Assembly (NCBI RefSeq): GCF_001577305.1
Contig: NZ_CP014518.1
Span: forward strand, 930,001 to 994,000
Source: Sinomonas atrocyanea
GTDB lineage: Bacteria; Actinomycetota; Actinomycetes; Actinomycetales; Micrococcaceae
Direction of reading: 5' to 3'
DNA length: 64,000 bases
The notes beneath the pieces are model-generated. The model did not search any database. It saw only the letters and a list, made by a program, of their open reading frames with translations, and was not told the DNA's origin. Below, piece by piece: positions 36,138 to 45,935 of the stretch. The position numbers and the translations under genes are program-made. Position 1 is the first letter of the stretch, and the number at the start of each line of letters is the position of its first letter.

Positions 36138-36647
36138 TCATTGTCCAGATCGGCAATGGGTCGGGGCTGGGGGCCTGTGCCACGGCGGCGAGGAACGCCT
36201 GGCTCGTTCCATCGAGTGCCGCGCGCAGGACCCTGCTCCCCAGCAGGCGGCTCGAGGGAGGTCCGACGGCGCAAGCCAGCAGCGCGCGCAGGGCGGTCGA
36301 GTGAAGCGGCTGGATGGCCGTCCGGCGTTCTTGCCTGCCGATCTTGCCCAAGTCTTGGAATTCGCAGAGGCAGTCCCATGTTCCGATCCGGTCGCCCGTG
36401 CTTGCCGAACTCGTCCCATTCCCGCTTGCTCATTGCGGCCGCAGCGACCGGGAGGATCTGGTCCTCCTCGTGGCCCAGGTGGGCGGTGAGTGCGGCCTGC
36501 ACCCGGTCGAGGACCTCGGCGACCGCGACTCTGGCGGCCGGATCGGCGGTGCGCCGCCAGGTTTGCCAGGTCGGCCTCCAGTTCGCACAGGAGGGCTGCA
36601 ACGGTCTCGTGCTGGGCCTTCATCTGCCCGACGCGGAGCGCCAGCAT
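36138..36647 (-). pseudogene. broken hemerythrin-like protein
   Basis: Three consecutive minus-strand frames together make one hemerythrin-type helical protein. MKAQHETVAALLCELEADLA (~36647-36550) is followed by RVQAALTAHLGHEEDQILPV and MSKREWDEFGKH (~36550-36390). The last piece is STALRALLACAVGPP... ALDGTSQAFLAAVAQAP (~36351-36140). The H..E..D-type metal ligands (HLGHEED) remain, but at least two frameshifts separate the parts, and the N-terminal first helix is missing. Inactive as written, unless the frameshifts are sequencing errors. Confidence 0.6.
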
Positions 36648-36924
36648 AGGAAAGCGGGGACGCCCTCCTCAAGGAACCTCCGCGCTCGGAGCGACCCCCT
36701 AGGCATATCGGACAGCCCCGGCACCCGGTTCCTCGTCCCGATGGCGACAGCCGGCCGACCCATCTCATCAAAGGAACCTTTGACCAGACGTACTCGGTTA
36801 AGAGACCCGGCAGGTTTGGAAAGGCTCCGGAAGTTGGTCGTCGCAGCTAGGGCTTGCATGTTTCGAGCGCCGTTGGAGACTAGCGCGGGCAGAATGGTCC
36901 TACTGGTTCGAGCATGGGGGAGCT

Positions 36925-38211
36925 ATGCCACTGGCCGCGGTGTTGTCCGAGGAGCGCGTCGATGCAAGTCAGCTCGATGACGGCGCGTGGGAGGCTCTGC
37001 GCCAGCGATACAAGGCAGGGGAGACGCTCCTGATGCCTTGCGGGCAGCCAGGAGTTCCGCGAAGATCCAAGCTCGGCTTGAAGCACTTCGCCCACAAGCC
37101 CGGTCAAAACTGCCCGCTTCACTGGGACGAAACGCAGGAGCACCTCGAGCTGAAGGCCTTGCTGGCCAAAGCTGCCCGGGCCGCCGGCTGGGAGGCCACC
37201 CTCGAGTTTGCGGCTGATGACCGATCCTGGATCGCCGACGTCCTTGTCACAGACGGAAGCCGGAGGATCGCGCTTGAGGTCCAGTGGTCTCCGCAGTCGG
37301 AGGACGATTTCGTCCGTCGGCAGCGGCGCTACGCCGCGGCCGGCTTGGAATGTCTCTGGTTTGTCTCGTCCGGAAACGTTGACCACGCGGGCCAAGTGCC
37401 CGCCTTCGAGCTGAGGGGGGCCAGGGGAAGTTGGTCCCTGCACCTCATGACAGCGCTGGGTCACCGGACGGATGTGCCCCTGTGTGATGTCCTAGTGCAC
37501 CTCCTTGCTGGCAACTACCGGGAGCCGATCGAGCCCTTTATCCAGGCCTACTCCGTGCAGGTCGCCATGGTGAAGTGCTGGAAAGATGCCTGCGCGCGGT
37601 GGCTGACGGTGTGGAGACTCGACGACGTACAAATCAAGACCCGCTGCGGTCTTGAAGGAACGTTGGAGGTGTTCTACGACCCTTTTGCAAGGCTGTTCCC
37701 GAAGCAGCGGTTGGAACAGGAGTTTGCGGCGGATGTTCTGCAATGGCTGGGACACCCAGAGGTCGATCTTCCACGGGTGGCTACGTTCGCCAGTAGGCAC
37801 TCGAAGGCCGCCGACCGCACCTACCTCGCATATTGCTGCCCCCACTGTGGGGCGATGCAGGGCGATGTGCCGCTCAATGAAGCCGGTACCCGCTGGCGGA
37901 CATTTGTCATCTGGAGACGACTAGCCCTGTCTATCGATCCCAAACTTCGTCGTCTCCAGCACCTCTGCTTAGACCGCGGCAAGGGCCAGTGCAACGAGTA
38001 CGCTCCGAGCTCGACAAAGTCTTTCTTCCCCGGCGCGGGATACTCCTCAGTCCGGTTCCACACCGCACTGCTCACCGAAGAACTAGATCGTTTACCGCGC
38101 CGAGGAGGCCCGCGGAGCACTGAGTCGAAACAGGTCGAGAAGCAGTCATTCCCTCTCACCTCCTTCCAGATCAACGAGATGCTCAACCGAGGTCGGAATG
38201 CACGTTCATAG
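36925..38211 (+). CDS. CoiA-like nuclease-domain protein
   Basis: 428 aa. The order resembles competence protein CoiA: an N-terminal region with KHFAH (53-57), a PD-(D/E)xK-type nuclease core with D105 (WIADVLV) and E118-V-Q120 (IALEVQWS), then RRQRRYAAAGLECLWFV. A zinc-knuckle-like YCCPHCGAMQGD (~300-312) and a C-terminal region of unknown fold follow. CoiA acts on DNA in recombination during transformation; stand-alone homologues in actinobacteria may instead be defence nucleases. Codon use looks less GC-extreme than the flanking catabolic genes. No operon partner is evident. Confidence 0.7.
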   Translation: MPLAAVLSEERVDASQLDDGAWEALRQRYKAGETLLMPCGQPGVPRRSKLGLKHFAHKPGQNCPLHWDETQEHLELKALLAKAARAAGWEATLEFAADDRSWIADVLVTDGSRRIALEVQWSPQSEDDFVRRQRRYAAAGLECLWFVSSGNVDHAGQVPAFELRGARGSWSLHLMTALGHRTDVPLCDVLVHLLAGNYREPIEPFIQAYSVQVAMVKCWKDACARWLTVWRLDDVQIKTRCGLEGTLEVFYDPFARLFPKQRLEQEFAADVLQWLGHPEVDLPRVATFASRHSKAADRTYLAYCCPHCGAMQGDVPLNEAGTRWRTFVIWRRLALSIDPKLRRLQHLCLDRGKGQCNEYAPSSTKSFFPGAGYSSVRFHTALLTEELDRLPRRGGPRSTESKQVEKQSFPLTSFQINEMLNRGRNARS

Positions 38212-38337
38212 TGTTCGAGGGGTCGCTATGCGGTCGAGCGGTCGACGGTCGAAATTCTCGGAAAGTCCCAGGTCCAGTCGGCGAGGGAACACCGTGGGCC
38301 ATGCAAGTTTGTCGGAGGGGAGGGATGCTCTGCGGTC

Positions 38338-38760
38338 ATGACTCGCGCAAATACGTGGCCTCGTGACAACTACAGCGGCGTCGGCGGCGGCCTTTATACG
38401 GGGGTGGGCGGCGGCTTGTATACGGGGGTGGGCGGCGGAGCCTACAGCGGAGTCGACGGTGGGGCCTATACCGGGGTGGGCGGCGGAGCCTACACCGGGG
38501 TTGGTGGTGGCCTCTACACCGGGGTTGGTGGTGGCCTGTACACGGGCGTTGGTGGCGGTCTCTACAGCGGGGTGGGTGGCGGTCTCTACACCGGCCCTGG
38601 TGGTGGTCTCTACTCCGGCCCTGGCGGCGGTTTGTATACCCGGGCTTGCGACCGGCCCTACCGTAGTAATTGGCCGCCCGCCTACATTCTGTTGCCGTTT
38701 ATGAGGCGAGCTGGCTTGGGAAGCTACGCGGATCTGCTCGAGAGGTATGGCTGGCGTTGA
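38338..38760 (+). CDS. Gly/Tyr octapeptide-repeat protein
   Basis: 140 aa. Residues 14-101 are 11 tandem copies of an 8-residue unit of the form G-V/P-G-G-G-L/A-Y-T/S. The C-terminus, CDRPYRSNWPPAYILLPFMR then GLGSYADLLERYG, is globular-looking. I recall Gly-rich repeat proteins with a similar 'PYRSN.PP' tail in diverse bacteria, of unknown function. No signal peptide. Each unit may form one strand of a beta solenoid or beta roll. No clear ribosome site. It lies between the CoiA-like and DUF3644 genes. Confidence 0.75.
   Translation: MTRANTWPRDNYSGVGGGLYTGVGGGLYTGVGGGAYSGVDGGAYTGVGGGAYTGVGGGLYTGVGGGLYTGVGGGLYSGVGGGLYTGPGGGLYSGPGGGLYTRACDRPYRSNWPPAYILLPFMRRAGLGSYADLLERYGWR
38377..38640 (+). 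repeat. eleven tandem 24-bp coding repeats
   Basis: In-frame 24-bp units encoding GVGGGLYT-type octapeptides. Units differ mainly at third codon positions, so the protein repeat is under selection rather than freshly amplified. Confidence 0.85.
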
Positions 38761-38831
38761 CATAGCCATGTGAGCGGCCTCGGCGCAGGGCAGCTTGGGG
38801 GGGCGCTCCCTCCGGAAACTAAGCTGAATCC

Positions 38832-39965
38832 ATGCCTCGTGAGTCGTACAACGTCCGTGTGCTGCGGACGAAGGCCGTAGCGTCCCTACGCACGGGAATC
38901 ACGGCATTCAACGGTCTTGACAATGATGGCCGGGTGACCATCGTTCTGCTCTGCGTACAGCACGCTTTCGAGATGCTGCTGAAGGCAATACTGGATTTCA
39001 AGAAGGCGCGCGTCTTCGACAAGAAGAGCCAGAAGTCGATTTCGCTCGAGAACGCTGTGCGGCTGTGCCAGCAGCTCGATGGCGTGCAGCTCAGCGACGA
39101 GGAAGCAGGGACGATCCGAGTCCTAGACTCTCTCCGAGACGCGGAGCAGCACTGGCACATTGTGGTCGAGGAGGGACTCCTGTACCTGAACATCCGCGCG
39201 GCCGTCACGCTGTTCGATAGCCTGCTGGGGCGCGTGTTCGATGAGCGTCTGGCGGATCACCTTCCTCCACGAGTACTCCCAATCAGCTCAGAACCTCCGC
39301 AGAGCCTGGACCTACTAGTGGACCGCGAGTACGAGCGCATCGCAGGCTTGTTGAAGCCCGGGCGTAAGGCTTCAGCTGAGGCAATGGGGAGGATCAGGGC
39401 ACTTCTGGCCACGGAGGCACTTGCAGATCCCGATGCAGCCGAGATCAGTGAGGCAGATGTTCGAAGAGTCGCTCGAGGCGTCAGAGAAGGAAAAGAGCGC
39501 CAGCAGGTCTTTCCCAAGTTGACTGGATTTTCCTCTGATGTGCAGGGCTCCGGGCTCACCGTGGAGGTGCGTCTGGTGAAGGCGGGAGGCCTGCCGGTGA
39601 CATACACAACTGACCCCAACGCCGACGCTGCGGCCATTAGAACCGTGGACCTGGAGAAGAAGTTCTACATGGGTCCCAATGATCTAGCGGAGAGGGTCGG
39701 GATTGCTCGGAGTAGAGCTACAGCCCTTCGGCGGCACCTGGGTCTGGACGCCAATGACGATCACTACTCGCACAGATTCGTGTTTGGCGGCACAAGCCAC
39801 ATCAGGTACTCCGATAACGCGTTCCGGGCAATGAAGGACTCCGTAAAGAGGCTGGACCTAGAGCATGTCTGGGCGGCGCACCGGACTATCCCATACAACA
39901 AGCGGCACGAAATCGTTCCGCCAGCATGTGACCAGCCGGGGTGCGTAGTGAAATTCACAGAATAG
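38832..39965 (+). CDS. DUF3644-type protein
   Basis: 377 aa. The N-terminal helical domain with LLCVQHAFEMLLKAILDFKK and LDSLRDAEQHWHIVVEEGLL resembles DUF3644/HEPN-like folds. The middle is acidic and helical. A later helix-turn-helix-like part (YMGPNDLAERVGIARSRATAL, about 278-298) suggests DNA or partner binding, and the C-terminus has a CDQPGC pair. Function not established; such genes turn up in defence or mobile contexts. HEPN-like nuclease activity would need an R-x4-6-H motif, which I do not see clearly. Confidence 0.6.
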   Translation: MPRESYNVRVLRTKAVASLRTGITAFNGLDNDGRVTIVLLCVQHAFEMLLKAILDFKKARVFDKKSQKSISLENAVRLCQQLDGVQLSDEEAGTIRVLDSLRDAEQHWHIVVEEGLLYLNIRAAVTLFDSLLGRVFDERLADHLPPRVLPISSEPPQSLDLLVDREYERIAGLLKPGRKASAEAMGRIRALLATEALADPDAAEISEADVRRVARGVREGKERQQVFPKLTGFSSDVQGSGLTVEVRLVKAGGLPVTYTTDPNADAAAIRTVDLEKKFYMGPNDLAERVGIARSRATALRRHLGLDANDDHYSHRFVFGGTSHIRYSDNAFRAMKDSVKRLDLEHVWAAHRTIPYNKRHEIVPPACDQPGCVVKFTE

Positions 39966-40074
39966 GCCGACTCGTTGGCTCGCTGAACCTCCTGATGGAT
40001 GCTGCTGCTCCGCAGTAGTACGGTCAGCTCGAGCACAGGAGATCGTAGAGCATCTCGAAATCTGGGATTCTCGA

Positions 40075-40844
40075 AAATTCTTTGAAACAGACCTGCCCCT
40101 CATCGAGGCCGCCGTCGAGCGGGCGGTCGACACGTCCGGGGAGGCGTCCGCGATGACCGTCCGCGGCGGCCGGTTCACGGCCCGGAGGGAGCGGCCGGGG
40201 CCGTGCAGGACTGGGCGGCGGTGAACTCGCGCCACGTGATGGATCCTTACGCGCGCCGACCTCGGCGTCCTCGCCGAGGTCGGCGGCCATGCGGTCGGGG
40301 CCCGGCTCATTGTCCCGTTCCCGGGACAGAAGTCCACCGCGCAGTTGAGCCTCGACGGTGTGCCGCGGACCTCGTTCGAGGTCGAGCGGGATGCTCTCTG
40401 ATCAACGCCGACCTCTGGGCCATCCGCCCGCTCGAGAACCGCGTCGAGACCCTGCCCAGACTGGTCCAGCGGACTGCCGAGCGGGCGGCGGAGGCCGAGG
40501 GCAAGATCGCTGAGGCCGAGGCCGAGGCCATGCTGCGCCGGCCCTTCAAGCACATGGACGCCCTCGCGGGCGCCCGTGCTGAGGTGGAGCTGGTCGACGT
40601 GGCGATCGCCGCGGGCAGCGGACCGGCCGAGACCGCCGCTGCGGCAGAGCCGGACGGGCAGGATGAGGAGACACGTCGCCTCGCGGGGCTCGTGGCTTCC
40701 GACTTCCCGGCCGCAGCGCGGGGCGGCGGGGGACGCTCTGGAGACGGAGCGAACGGGTATGCCTCGGCCCAGCGGAGGGACCTCAGCCGGGGGGCTGTAG
40801 CCCCGGAGCCCGCACTGCTGAGGGGGCTGGGCACGGCCGCCTGA
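40075..40844 (+). pseudogene. C-terminal remnant of a mobile-element SNF2-type helicase/methylase
   Basis: Pieces in different plus-strand frames line up with the end of the very large helicase proteins found on actinobacterial plasmids and ICEs. They are DLPLIEAAVERAVDTSG (~40100), then LGVLAEVGGHAVGARLIVPF... SFEVERDAL (~40260-40400), then NRVETLPRLVQRTAERAAEA and RRPFKHMDALAGARAEVELV (~40440-40610). At least two frame changes and the absence of the helicase core show it is dead. The remaining tail to 40844 is Ala/Gly-rich. Confidence 0.5.
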
Positions 40845-40901
40845 CGCATCGGCTGGCGGTAGACGACGCCGACTGGCTCGATCAGATCGAAGTGGACCTG
40901 A

Positions 40902-41354
40902 ATGGGACTTCCTGGGGACCACGGTCACCCCGGATGCGAACGTGGTCCGTGTCTTCGCGTCACTCCTGGTCAAGCGCGGTGCGGGGCAGGCCCGGTCGTC
41001 GATGCCCGGTTCAGGGGAATCGCGCGGGACGATGAATGGAGCCTCGTGGCGGCGGTTTGCGTACAGCAGCTAGCGCGTCAGTACGGGGGAAGCGTTGACT
41101 TCTTGCGAAAATTCGATATGTCGTCACACATGGGATGGGGAAAGCAGCCGGAACCGGCAGGCGCGGAGAACGTCGTCGTAGAATTCGACCACGGAGGACG
41201 TACCTACCGAACGGCAGTAGCATCAGTCGTGATTACGCCCTATTATTGGGCGAATCAACAGAGGAACATGACCTCGACCGAGAAGGACTTGATATCCGGT
41301 CAGCATATCCTAGTGGACTGGAGCAAGATCGGCGTGGTCCGAAAGGTAGAATAG
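40902..41354 (+). CDS. hypothetical protein, doubtful
   Basis: 150 aa as drawn. Residues from about 35 on (DARFRGIARDDEWSLVAAVC, VDFLRKFDMSSHMGWGKQP, VVITPYYWANQQRNMTS) look like genuine protein with mixed alpha/beta content; the first third is shadow-like, so the real start is later or the gene is truncated. It lies between mobile remnants. No family recognised. Confidence 0.35.
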   Translation: MGLPGDHGHPGCERGPCLRVTPGQARCGAGPVVDARFRGIARDDEWSLVAAVCVQQLARQYGGSVDFLRKFDMSSHMGWGKQPEPAGAENVVVEFDHGGRTYRTAVASVVITPYYWANQQRNMTSTEKDLISGQHILVDWSKIGVVRKVE

Positions 41355-41466
41355 CAGCAAGTGCTCCTTCGACTAGCTACGGCGTAAAGAGTGCTTGGTT
41401 GCTGAGGCACACCAATGTTGAGTCGGCTGGCTAAGATCAGTCAGCCCTCGTGGCCTCAGCGGCGCT

Positions 41467-41841
41467 CTATCGGTTCAGTTCGCTGCAATCAGAATTTTCG
41501 CGTAGCCCCTGCCGTAGCTTTCCTCGATCTTTCTCAAGAGATATTCGGGTTTGCCCAGGAACTAGTTGGAGCCATGCCGTGGCTTGTCCCAGCAGCGCTC
41601 TCGTCCCATGGAGCGAAGGAGTCTCAGCCTTTGGCAATAGAACTCCGAGCGTTCGTAGGATCCCAGGTCGCTCAAGCGCCTTAAGGTCGCAGGACTGGCA
41701 GATCTCTTCAAGGGACCAACCGAGGGCAAGCAGGTTTCCGTCCCGTGGAGCGTGGCCTAACCCAGATCTTAGGTATTGCCTGAGCCGGTCCTCAGGCTCT
41801 GCGAAGACTGACTCGACGAGTCGGTAGGGTATCCTGTTCAT
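41467..41841 (-). CDS. hypothetical protein, probably 5'-truncated by the IS3 remnant
   Basis: 124 aa. Protein-like helical sequence (VESVFAEPEDRLRQYLRSGL, LGWSLEEICQSCDLKALERP) whose frame starts exactly at the edge of the transposase fragment at 41840. The true N-terminus is therefore probably lost. No family recognised. Confidence 0.4.
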   Translation of the reverse strand: MNRIPYRLVESVFAEPEDRLRQYLRSGLGHAPRDGNLLALGWSLEEICQSCDLKALERPGILRTLGVLLPKAETPSLHGTRALLGQATAWLQLVPGQTRISLEKDRGKLRQGLRENSDCSELNR

Positions 41842-42379
41842 GGGTCTCTATTGGCGCTTCGCCCACGACCTGACGTGCGTGGCGAGGTGGGCCGGCGCCG
41901 CATACGTGTGCTTCATCATCCACGCGTTCTCCCGCATGATCGTGGGGTGGCGGGTCGCGTCGCACATGCGCGCCGAGATGGTTCTCGACGCGATCGAGAT
42001 GGCTCGCTGGTCCCGTGGCCATCACCACGACGGCCTGCGATGCCACAGCGACGCGGGATCCCAGTTCACGTCGATTCGCTACGGCGAACGGCTCGCGGAG
42101 ATCGGTGCGACCCCGTCGATCGGGACCGTCGGCGACAGCTATGACAATGCCCTGGCCGAGACGGTGAACGGGTACTACAAGGCCGAGTTGGTCCGTGGGC
42201 CCGCCCGCTCCGGGCCGTGGAAGACGGTCGAGGACCTCGAGCTCGCGACCCTCGGCTGGGTTCAATGGCACAACACCCAGCGGCTCCACGCCTACCTCGG
42301 CGACACCCCGCCCGCCGAGTTCGAGAACGCGTTCTATGCTGTCCGAACCGGCCGCGAACGGCTGGTCGGAATGAAATAG
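41840..42379 (+). pseudogene. IS3-family transposase OrfB, C-terminal fragment
   Basis: 179 aa covering most of the rve catalytic domain. D10 (AHDLT), Asp of CHSDAGSQFTS and Glu of ALAETVNGYYK give the DDE triad. RLHAYLGDTPPAEFE is the usual end. OrfA and the first ~100 residues of OrfB are missing, and IIHAFSR has His where relatives have Asp. A cut-off copy, not able to move on its own. Confidence 0.75.
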
Positions 42380-42412
42380 CGTGAGTCTCCATCAGCCCCA
42401 GTGCGCTTCAGG
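41840..42412 (+). mobile_element. truncated IS3-type element, right part only
   Basis: Contains the transposase fragment and, at 42382-42412, GTGAGTCTCCATCAGCCCC, which resembles the right inverted repeat of IS3 relatives (TGAGTCTCCATCAG core). No matching left end was found upstream. Confidence 0.55.
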
Positions 42413-42566
42413 CCCTACAAGGGATGATTGCAGGACGGCGACGGCGGAAGGCTCAGCTTCCCCATCCGGGGTGCGCGCCTGCCGCGGGGGATGGCGTGCG
42501 AGCGCCGAACCACAGTGAAGCGCAGCTCCAACCGCCGATGGAAGTTCGTCTGGGATTGCTCGCAGC

Positions 42567-42800
42567 TCAGATTCGCCCGCTCCACCAGCGCTTGAGCTCT
42601 TCCCACCGGGTACGCGCTCTCGGCGGTGCCCAGTGCTCTCCGGCGAGGGTCGGCAGCGACGCAAGCCGCAGTACCCACTCAGGTGTTTCCTTGTTCTGCT
42701 TCCAGTCGGTGAGGACCCTCAGCCGCGCGGCCTGGATCTGCACCCTGAGTTCCTGGCGCGAGATCGTCTTGCGCGGCTGCTGGGCGTCGGGATCGGCCAT
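42567..42800 (-). CDS. small conserved hypothetical protein
   Basis: 77 aa from the ATG at 42800 (AGGGG just upstream). Basic and helical: RKTISRQELRVQIQAARLRV, then LTDWKQNKETPEWVLRLASL, ending WEELKRWWSGRI. Looks like a small nucleic-acid-associated or structural protein; no family name. The open frame extends to 43079, but the upstream part is not protein-like. Confidence 0.6.
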   Translation of the reverse strand: MADPDAQQPRKTISRQELRVQIQAARLRVLTDWKQNKETPEWVLRLASLPTLAGEHWAPPRARTRWEELKRWWSGRI

Positions 42801-43871
42801 GCCCCTATTGTGGCGGGACAGTGCGCGGGAGCGCCATGGTCGTGGAAGAGTGCGCGCTCGGCCGGGATGCAGTGGCCCTTGGGTCAGCGACGCACTGGCA
42901 CCCTGGAGGTGTCGCCAGGTGGCTGGCGCCGCAGGCATCGCCCGATCCTGCCGACGACGACGGGCTGCCGCACCCGTTGGGGCTGTAGTTAGCCCCGCTC
43001 GGTGTCCCTCACCCGCCATTCTCCAGCCACCCTCGATCCCCGCCCTGCGCGGGGAGGGACTGTCTGCGTCTTCCTGCATGGCTTCCGCCGGGTCTTCGTC
43101 TCACGTCGGTCCGTGCCGGAACCGGGGTGGCGAGATCGCCCGCTGGTGGTCTGGGCCACGGAAGGCTCTCGGCGGTCGTCGTAGGCGCCCCACCGACGAG
43201 GTGGCTCCGCCCAAGGCTTATCGACAGGCAGCCCTGCGGACGCCCTCAGGCCGCTGCTGAGCCCGTGGATCTGGGCGGCCGTGTGTCGACAGCCAGCCGA
43301 ATGGGGCGGGCAGTCCAGCTCGGGGGGACTGGGCTGTGGAGCCTCGACGCTGGTCTGGGTTCTCGGGCGACGGGGCCGAGCCCAGGGCTATGTGAGGAAT
43401 GTCATATGACGAAATCCGTCGGCTCGAGCGGGTGCCCTTTGTGCCGCGCATCACGGTCCTTCACCGGCTTCTGCCCGGCGAAGAAAGCACATTCGTCAAC
43501 CTAGATGGCGGTGGATTCCGGCGGCTCGAGCAGCTGGGGGGAGCGGAGACCGTGGTGGGGCGGCTCTGTGCGGCAGGACCTCTGGTTCCCCGCTGGGCCA
43601 AGCAGGCGAGCGTCAACCGTCCTGTCTCTTCCCTCGATCAGAAGTTGCGGGCCGGCCCGAGTGGTGTTGCAGAAGCGAGGCCGGCTTCCAGTGTTCCTGA
43701 CGCCGATATTGACAGCCGCAGTGGATCGCTCCGAGCCCGAAATGCGGACCTGCGCGAAGGTGCGCCCCGGCCTCCTGGCCTCCTGCCGGCCGCAGTAGCC
43801 TCGATCCGCGGGACCTCTGTTTTGGACCGCGGACGTCCCCCATCGCCGCCAAAGAAGGGAACCCTGAACCC
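42801..43871. other. long intergenic region
   Basis: About 1.07 kb upstream of the ParB-like operon. One plus-strand frame (43399-43875) begins plausibly with MSYDEIRRLERVPFVPRITV and overlaps the next start by ATGA, but its later half is low-quality sequence. It may be a decayed gene. No repeats or terminators found. Confidence 0.35.
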
Positions 43872-45935
43872 ATGAGCCTGAGTGAATCCATCGACGGGCG
43901 TGGCCTGCAACCTGCCGACGCCGAGCCTCCCCGCGCGCCCGCTGCTCACGTCGCCGCATCCGGCCGCTCAGCCGTTCCCCATGATGCGTCAACGGCCGGC
44001 GCCGCGGTCACGGAGACCGAGGCCATCGGCCTCCGCAGGTCCGCCGCAGGCTCCGAGGACGAACTCTCCAGGAGCCAGGCGAGGGCGGCCGCCCGCACGT
44101 ATCTGAGCCGGAAGGAGGTCAATCTTCCCCCAGAGGTGATCGAGCTCATCGTCGATAGCGCTGCCCATCCCAGCGAACTCGTGGACGCGCGGATCGGGAG
44201 CCACACCATCGGCACGGGACGGCTGATGGTCATCGAGTATGAAGCCCTCACGACCGCGCTCCTGCCCGGGGTCGACAATGACAGATGGCTGCCTGACGCG
44301 CTCTATGCAGCCGACCCTAGGGCGCGGGCCGAAGGCAGGACCCTTGCGATGCCGCAGCCCAGCCAACGGCACGCTGTCCTCGAGTACCCGGGGGATCCCG
44401 AGCAGATTCGCGAGTCCGTGGACCGGTCCGCCAAGAAGGCGTGGGATTCCAATCGCCAGACGCTCGGTGCCCAGTCGGTGGTGCTTCCCCTGACCATGGT
44501 CGCGGCGACGTTCCGCTCCGACGAAAGCCGATGCGCCTATGAACTCGTCGCGGTCGACGGCAACTCCCGGCTGGTCTCCGCCTATGCGTACAGCCGGCTT
44601 CGCGTGGCGCCGGGCGAGCCGGTCCTCGGGACGTCGGAAGTGGGGCTCCCGCTCAAGCCCTCGGCGCTGATGGCGATCCCTCTCAGCGAGCGGATTGAAC
44701 TCGGGGCGCGGTTTGCCAGGGCTGCCCGCGAGCTCCTGGAGGAGCCGGACACAACACCCGAAGCCCGCAACACCGCAGCGGAGGTCCTGAGCGCGCTCAC
44801 AGTGCCGGTCCGGGTCATTGTGGGCTACCAGAAAGATGGAGACGCTCAGGGAAGGGACGACTTCCGCAGCGCCGTCCGCGCGCTTCTCACGCACATGAAC
44901 GTCGGTGTGAAGCCATTCGATGCGGCGGCGCGGGACGCCGTCATGGCCGAGGAGATCGTCACTAGCTTGCACCAAGAGGGACTCGTGGACCCCCACATGC
45001 GTGATGTGCTGATCGGCCGCGAGAATGTGGACTCGGGGATGCAGACCCTTGGACTCGACCCGACGCTCCCCGATCTGCGGTTCGCCCTTGTCATCCAGCA
45101 GCTCACCCGCAGCGACGCCGAGTTCAAGGCGCTCGTACTCTCCGAGCAGGGCAAGAAGCGCGGTCGCATGCTCAAGCAACGCAACGGTCCCGTCGTCGAC
45201 CTCGGGCTCCGCTCGTACTCAGCCAGAGGCCCTGAGGCGACCACATCGGCCCGTACAGCGTTGACTTCGGGATGCCTGTGGGCGGAACTAGTCGACGAGC
45301 CGTGGGAAGTCCAGAACGTCAACACGGACGCGGAGGTCGACAAGCTGCTGGCGGGGGCAGACGAGGATGACGACGGGAGCAAGGATCGCCTACTCCTGGG
45401 GGTACTCGGGATGGTCTCTTTGGTCATGAGCGGTCACCTCCTGGCAGCTGCAGGCTCCGCTGAAGCCATTACGGGGACCAAGATCGCTCGCACGAACGTC
45501 GGCGGGATCATCAGAGCGCTCCTTGGGAAGAGCGAAGGGCGCCAGCTCTTGGCGGACTCGATCAAGCGGTCGAGGGCCGACAAACCGCCTCGCTGGTGGG
45601 ACAGTGCCAAGGGCGAACTCATCGAGCGGACATGGGCGGGCTCCGACTACAACGCCCATCTACGCGCGGCCGTGCGGAACGGCTTCGGCCCCAAGGGCGA
45701 GCACGAAGACGGGGAGAAGAAGTCGGGCGCGGAATGCGAAGCCGAGAAGCTGACTACGGTCCAGGAGAAGGTCCGAGAGGCCTATGACGAGTTGCAGGAT
45801 CTCCTGTCGTTTCGTGAAGCGAATTGCACAGCGGACCCCCTGCCTTGGACCGAGACCGAGGCGACGTTCACCTTGTTACGCCGCCTGCTGGAGGGCCTAG
45901 GAGGGATCTCCGAACCGGATCCCGAGCCCCGATGA
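43872..45935 (+). CDS. large ParB-like/DGQHR-like protein of unknown function
   Basis: 687 aa. The N-terminal ~50 residues are disordered. Residues ~115-245 resemble a ParB N-terminal fold: a strand (GRLMVIEYEAL), IRESVDRSAKKAWDSNRQTL, then YELVAVDGNSRLVSAYA with DGNSR (229-233) where ParB has GERR and DndB-like proteins have DGQHR. The remaining ~430 residues are helical, and near the C-terminus two hydrophobic helices (LLLGVLGMVSLVMSGHLLAA) look buried rather than membrane. The last 4 bases overlap the GIY-YIG gene (ATGA). A DNA-binding or nucleotide-sensing partner for the nuclease is my inference. Confidence 0.55.
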   Translation: MSLSESIDGRGLQPADAEPPRAPAAHVAASGRSAVPHDASTAGAAVTETEAIGLRRSAAGSEDELSRSQARAAARTYLSRKEVNLPPEVIELIVDSAAHPSELVDARIGSHTIGTGRLMVIEYEALTTALLPGVDNDRWLPDALYAADPRARAEGRTLAMPQPSQRHAVLEYPGDPEQIRESVDRSAKKAWDSNRQTLGAQSVVLPLTMVAATFRSDESRCAYELVAVDGNSRLVSAYAYSRLRVAPGEPVLGTSEVGLPLKPSALMAIPLSERIELGARFARAARELLEEPDTTPEARNTAAEVLSALTVPVRVIVGYQKDGDAQGRDDFRSAVRALLTHMNVGVKPFDAAARDAVMAEEIVTSLHQEGLVDPHMRDVLIGRENVDSGMQTLGLDPTLPDLRFALVIQQLTRSDAEFKALVLSEQGKKRGRMLKQRNGPVVDLGLRSYSARGPEATTSARTALTSGCLWAELVDEPWEVQNVNTDAEVDKLLAGADEDDDGSKDRLLLGVLGMVSLVMSGHLLAAAGSAEAITGTKIARTNVGGIIRALLGKSEGRQLLADSIKRSRADKPPRWWDSAKGELIERTWAGSDYNAHLRAAVRNGFGPKGEHEDGEKKSGAECEAEKLTTVQEKVREAYDELQDLLSFREANCTADPLPWTETEATFTLLRRLLEGLGGISEPDPEPR

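Noticed and set aside
38377..38640. CRISPR array
   Set aside because: The units are contiguous 24-bp coding repeats with no spacers.
41415..41827. Plus-strand frames before the IS3 fragment
   Set aside because: Ser/Arg-rich and shadow-like compared with the minus-strand frame at 41467-41841.
43399..43875. 158-codon gene upstream of the ParB-like protein
   Set aside because: Only its first ~55 codons look protein-like; the rest is low-quality sequence, so it is noted as possible decay rather than a gene.
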